A stretch of 64,000 bases of DNA from Peromyscus leucopus. Lineage: Eukaryota; Chordata; Mammalia; Rodentia; Cricetidae. The translations under genes and the position numbers were made by a program. The stretch spans positions 69,940,200 to 70,004,199 of the forward strand of contig NC_051070.1 of NCBI RefSeq assembly GCF_004664715.2, written 5' to 3'. The first letter of the stretch is position 1, and each line of letters opens with the position of its first letter. This document shows, piece by piece, positions 59,388-64,000 of this stretch. A model generated the notes under the pieces. The model saw only the letters and a program-made list of their open reading frames with translations, was not told where the DNA came from and made no database searches.

Positions 59388-62280
59388 TGTTCTTGTTCAA
59401 ATCACACAGTGACCTACACTTCCTAGGAAGGTACATATTCTATTCATAATTGTTCTGTTCTTACTTATCTTGGCTCTGAGCCAATAGGAAACAAACTTCT
59501 CTGCCCACGAATACTGGGTTGAACTGAGTGAACCCACCTTTTCTTTGCATGTGAAATGAACTGCTGCCACCTCGTGTGTGTTTTGATCACTTGCTGCTGA
59601 GGTGTGCCGAGTACTCAGGCATTCTGTCTTTGGATGGAGAGCTGGCATATCTGTTTGCTACCCAGAAACCCCTCTTGCTACACAAGTAGAACAAGTGTTT
59701 CTGGGGACTATATTGCAGACTTTCCTTTAAATTTTGTATTGTATAGTCATTCTTGATTAAATTGGAGACTTGGAAACAAAGGGGGAAAATCTGTCAATGA
59801 AAAGTAAAACACACACCATAATTGTGATCTAGACTAGCATGCAGACACAAAGAATGTCACCCAATGATGATGCTACACTCTGTTTATACAGAAACAATGA
59901 TGCTATACCCTGTTTATACAGAAACAAGTACATAGTCCAGACAGAAAGTCTTTACTGCCTGGTAGTGTAACTTCTGTGAGTGAACACAGTGGTGGTGGAG
60001 CTAAGCCTCGGCACCATCGTGAAAGTTCTTAATGTCAATGTGTCCTCTTGAGTGTTAAGAAAAGCAAACTCCTAGGAATTGTCAGACACACAGGTATGAG
60101 ATCCTGACACATAACAGCTTCAGAGATGGTTTGTTACCTTGAAATGATTATTCCTAGCTCCCTCCAGAAAGCCTGAAAGAAAAAATATTGACATTTAATT
60201 AAAGACTCTTCATTTTAATATTTCTATTAAATATTTAATACTATGTCTAAAGAAGAGACAAGATAAAGTCTCCAGAGAGACCATTCCATTTACTCACTTG
60301 GATTTCTTATACAATGTTTGGTCCAATCTAGAACATTCAAATCTTTAGTTTTCAATAGAGATTTTAGATCCAATAGGAAAAATCAGCTAAGAAGCTAAGT
60401 GATAATGGCTTCACTTCTCTCACTGGAGTCTAGTGATCTCACATCTATCAGAGCAGAGGTGACAGATCGCAGAGTTTGGAAATGTTAGCAGCATTGGGCC
60501 ATTCACTGACTCGGTATTACAGATATAGTTATAATCAGTTCTGTAAAATTTGTGTTGTGCTGTTGGCTATAAATCTCCTTTGGAAAAGTTAGAGATCTTA
60601 TGTACTCAAAATGCTTGAGTAAAATTTCAAAGCAGGTTTACAGCGAAGGTTGTATGCAGATTTACAGTTTCATATCTTATTATCAATATGCTTATTTACA
60701 AAAATATTGGAACATGGTTTATGGTTTATGGGAAAAAAGCAGAAGCAGAACATGTAAACTTAAATTAGATAAAGTTCAGCAGAATTTGCCAAGGGCCTAA
60801 AATACTAGAAACAATTAATTTAGGATGGAATTGGAAAGTCTTTTTGTAAAGCCTTTGGAGAATGTTTTTATTTTGGTCCCAAAAGAGATGCTTCATAACT
60901 GCTTCCTGAAGTAGAAGCACTATTTAAGTATTTAAATCATCAGGTGACAGGAATTTCTGTCTGGCAATCCTCAGGAGGATGGGCTACAGTGTTGCATGCT
61001 TTTCTATGTATGTAGTGGACTCTGATGGAAGAGTGAACAGACCTCTTATCTGAAAGCTTCAGTACAATTTCCCAACTGTGCATATTTAAATGAGGTCCTG
61101 TAGTAGCAAGGGATCGACTAACAGAAGATGATGGTTCATATCATGTTTTAAAATAATTCTTTGTCAATTTCATGCATTGGATCTATTGAATTTGGGTAAC
61201 TTTTGCCACTTAATTCCAGTTCTCATCATCTTCCCTCTCCTGTGACCCACTGAGTTTGATTATGATTGCTTTTAGGATTGTAAGTTGGGTACTATTTACT
61301 GTAACAAGAAGTGGCTACACCACTTAAGAAAATGACACCCTTTCTCCAGCACCCATTAATTGCCATCAGTCCTTCACTGAGGGGTGGGATCTCACCAACC
61401 CTCCTTTCCTGGATGATGACTCCAACCTTGTATAGGCTTTTTACAGGCCACCACAGCTGCTGTGAGTTTATGTGAGCTTCATGATGTCCAAAAGACACAT
61501 TCACAACACGTTTTCTTTCCAGTCTCTAGCTTTTATATTCCTTCTGCCCACTATTCCCCTGAACTGTCAGGGGTTGGGGGGGGGCACCATAATTTGTCTA
61601 TCTCCTGATGCTCCTCCTCCAAGCATCCTGTATTTGAAATCTTAGTTCCCTGATTCTTCAACACACAGCTCCCTTTTACGAGATCATAAGCTTCTATAGA
61701 TGATTTTAATGTCAAACAAATGTATTTGGTATTTACGGGATCTTTCCTTGAATTGTTAGCAACCATAAGAGACAGGTTGAGCTCCAGCATCAGGGAATAG
61801 CTATGGATTAGGGACACTGTCAGCACTTTAGTTTCAGGTCTTTTTCCATAAGCAGTAAAGCTAAAGCCAGGGTGTCTGTATGTGTACAGGACAGCATATA
61901 ACTTGTTGCTTCACAAGCTCATTTTCCTTTGCTAGTTCAGTCTGTAGAGTGTACCCAAGGGATGATCACATATGCTCCTTGGTAGGTATTTTTACACCTA
62001 ACCTCATTTAATTATGATGTCAGTGTTACCATGATCAAAACATTCATGTCAACTTTCCTAGCTTTGGCTTTCTGAGGCAAAGGCTCCCCAGATTATTGTG
62101 AATGCCTGGCCTGAACCATCTATGAACTAGAATCAGGCTCACATATCTCATTCTAATCCCTAAGTTTTAGCACCAGAGAATGAGAATGTTCAGTATTTTG
62201 ATGTCTACAGACTGTTTTTTGTGAGAGCTCCTGAAGTTCCAGAAATTTAGTTTTTAATTTTAGTTTAGTTGTTAATTTTA
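59388..62280. other. 5' flank of the TRAV13/29-like segment, mostly unassigned
   Basis: Contains a 30-bp direct tandem duplication at 59867-59926. 61290-61520 looks like old L1/LTR-type repeat (antisense). No gene recognised. Confidence 0.4.
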
Positions 62281-62289
62281 TTTTGTTAC

Positions 62290-62445
62290 CGTGTTCATGT
62301 GTATGTGTGTGTATGTATAGGCTCATATGTGCTACAGTCAGTTCTGTCCTTCTACTATAAATTCTGGGATTGGACTCAGGTCCCTAGGTTTTTATGGCTA
62401 GTGTTTTTACTGGTTGAGTCATAAACCAGATTGCTGGCCCAGAAA
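62290..62445 (-). mobile_element. B4/B3-type SINE, antisense
   Basis: gtgtatgtgtgtgtatgtataggctcatatgtgc...ttgggac-type body ending gagtcataaaccagattgctggccc. Confidence 0.6.
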
Positions 62446-62480
62446 TTTTTGAGAGCATCTACTTAGAAATGTTAACAATA

Positions 62481-62634
62481 GCCGGGCAGTGGTGGCGCAC
62501 GCCTTTAATCCCAGCACTCGGGAGGCAGAAGCAGGCGGATCTTTGTGAGTTCGAGGCCAGCCTGGGCTACTAAGTGAGTCCCAGGAAACGCGCAAAGCTA
62601 CACAGAGAAACCCTGTCTCGAAAAACCAAAAAAA

Positions 62635-62661
<27 letters not shown>
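62481..62661 (+). mobile_element. Young full-length B1 SINE
   Basis: gccgggcagtggtggcgcacgc...cgcgcaaagctacacagagaaaccctgtctcgaaaaacc plus a long A-rich tail. Flanked by agaaatgttaacaata at 62465-62480 and 62662-62677. Confidence 0.97.
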
Positions 62662-62666
<5 letters not shown>

Positions 62667-62677
62667 TGTTAACAATA

Positions 62678-62755
62678 GTCTACAGAGTGAGATCCAGGAA
62701 AGGCACAAAGTTACACAGAGAAATCCTGTCTTGAACCACCCCCCCCCAAAAAAAA
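62678..62755 (+). mobile_element. 5'-truncated B1 SINE
   Basis: Right half of B1 only (tctacagagtgagatccaggaaaggcacaaag...cctgtcttgaacc), then C8A9 tail and a third aatgttaaca at about 62755-62764. Confidence 0.9.
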
Positions 62756-62764
62756 ATGTTAACA

Positions 62765-62945
62765 AAAGGCCAGTGAGAAAGCTCAGCAGGTATAAAGATT
62801 CTTGAGCTAGCCTGACTGCTGAGTTTCATCCTTGGAAGGAGATAACTGACTCTCAAAGTCATCCTCTGACTTTCAAGGACACACACACACACACACACAT
62901 ACATAAGCATGCCATATAAATACACATACAATAGTAATAAATAAA
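62765..62945 (+). mobile_element. B4-type SINE, sense
   Basis: ggccagtgagaaagctcagcagg...gctgagtttcatccttggaag...gtcatcctctgacttt, ending in (CA)n (62880-62900) and an A-rich tail. Confidence 0.8.
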
Positions 62946-63159
62946 AAAGAAATGCTAATGAGTTTCAAATATTTTAGGAAGATGTTCTTGGTATCATATT
63001 TCTAATATGCTTCAAAGGGCAAGTTCATTTATGTCTGTATGCCAAATACTGAAAGCAGCTGCATCTCTTAAACTTTCTTTAGTCAATGTATCAGGAGATA
63101 GGATACCTGCTGTCCCCAAGGACTTATAAGCCACTCCCCAAATGGCTTTCTTTATGTTA

Positions 63160-63733
63160 TGTTGGGGAATATTATTTTAAGGTGTGTTACTTTTGTTTAT
63201 GTTTCATTTGTTTAACTCTGTGAAGTTGAGTTACTGGGCCTGTCTAAAACACCCGATGGTCTAATAGAGAGCTGAACGGCCAATAGTGAGGCAGAAGAAA
63301 GGATAGGTGGGGCTGGCAGGAAGAAAGAATTAATAAAAGGAGAAATCTGGGAGAGGAGAGATCTAGAAGTGAGAGGAAGAGAACATTAGAGGCCAGCCAC
63401 CCAGCTACCCAACCCCCAGCTACCCAGCTACCCAGCCACCCAGCCACCCAGCCACCCAGCCACCCAGCCACCCAGCCACCCAGCCACCCAGCCATCCAGC
63501 CACCCAGCCAGCCATGGAGTAAGAGTGAAAGTAAGATTACAGAAGTAAGAAAAGGAAAAGGTCCAGAGGCAAAAGACAGATGGAATAAGTTAAGAAGAGC
63601 TGACAAGAAACAAGCCAAGCTAAAGTTGGGCATTTATAATTAAGAATAAGCCTTCTTGTGTGATTTATTTGGGAGCTGGGTGGTGGGCCCCCCAAAGGAG
63701 CCAAAAGAGTAAAGAGTAAAAAAACACCCCACA
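63160..63733 (+). mobile_element. Solo LTR with octamer expansion
   Basis: 574-bp element beginning TGTTGGGG and ending CCCCACA, i.e. inverted LTR ends, flanked by atgtta (63154-63159) and atgttt (63734-63739), a 6-bp target duplication with one mismatch, which suggests an ERV2-type integrase. Internally an 8-bp unit (cagccacc) is repeated about 12 times at 63398-63507, giving the Gly/Trp-rich artefact frame on the minus strand. Same family as 2985-3489. Confidence 0.85.
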
Positions 63734-63739
63734 ATGTTT

Positions 63740-64000
63740 CCCAAGCACCTGGACATTGTTTTTTCTTGTCACCACTCAGTTTTCATTCACAACTAGTAAG
63801 CCTAAGAAGAAACAGGGCCCATCTCAAGTGCAGTTTTACAGTGCTAGTGCTTGAGAATTTCAGACATGAAAATTGGTCAAACACACCCTTATTGTCTCTG
63901 CTCAAAGTCATCCTCTATCTACCCCCCCATTTTTGTCTCCCAATTTTTTTAAACACGCTGTATCTACTCAGTGTTCCTTGTATGTGCATAGGTGTAGGGT
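63740..64000. other. Unassigned right edge
   Basis: No feature recognised. Confidence 0.4.

Noticed and set aside
63244..63633. 129-codon Gly/Trp-rich minus-strand frame
   Set aside because: Octamer expansion within a solo LTR.
1..64000. Search for TRAV36, TRAV33 or other V relics, D, J or C segments
   Set aside because: I looked for the FR2 Trp and the FR3-Cys plus heptamer patterns on both strands by eye and found only the five V segments. A profile search could still find decayed relics.

Overview
This is mammalian genomic DNA from a muroid rodent. It is a germline, unrearranged stretch of the T-cell receptor alpha/delta variable (TRAV) region. The rodent call rests on dense B1, ID and B4-type SINEs, rodent L1 (Lx-like) tails and URR1-type DNA transposons. 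The youngest B1 copies (54.7 and 62.5 kb) carry the 'ggcgcaaagctacacag' type of right half that I associate with cricetids (hamsters, voles, deer mice) rather than Mus. That family-level call is an inference from memory.

Five V gene segments are present, all on the minus strand, all with intact reading frames. Each has a leader exon, a short intron with GT/AG ends, a V exon with the two conserved cysteines and the core tryptophan, and a 23-bp-spacer recombination signal (RSS). In transcriptional order (high to low coordinate) they are: a TRAV13/TRAV29-like segment (58.9-59.4 kb), TRAV26 (39.0-39.8 kb), TRAV34 (31.3-31.9 kb), TRAV35 (21.1-21.7 kb) and a divergent segment I cannot place (4.0-4.4 kb). 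The order 26-34-35 matches the human locus, so D, J and C segments should lie beyond the left edge. No D, J or C segment is in the window. Each V segment would be joined by RAG1/2 in thymocytes to a J (or D) element, giving one alternative alpha (possibly delta) V domain. The genes are alternatives, not a pathway.

The 8-20 kb between V segments is almost entirely repeats: L1 remnants in both orientations (9.8-20.5, 22.9-24.8, 44.6-45.7, 48.5-58.2 kb), LTR elements (0.8-1.1, 3.0-3.5, 25.3-26.2, 34-37, 42.9-43.4, 63.2-63.7 kb), a retrovirus-like pol remnant near 35.8 kb, SINEs, microsatellites, a 27-bp minisatellite (28.3 kb) and two copies of a GC-rich composite repeat (5.2-6.3 and 28.7-31.0 kb). 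One processed pseudogene, RPL36-like, lies at 27.4-27.7 kb. Apart from the V segments, the long open frames fall in repeats or low-complexity DNA and I do not call them genes.

The items most worth following up are the divergent V segment at 4.0-4.4 kb with its non-consensus heptamer, and the retained TRAV26-34-35 block.
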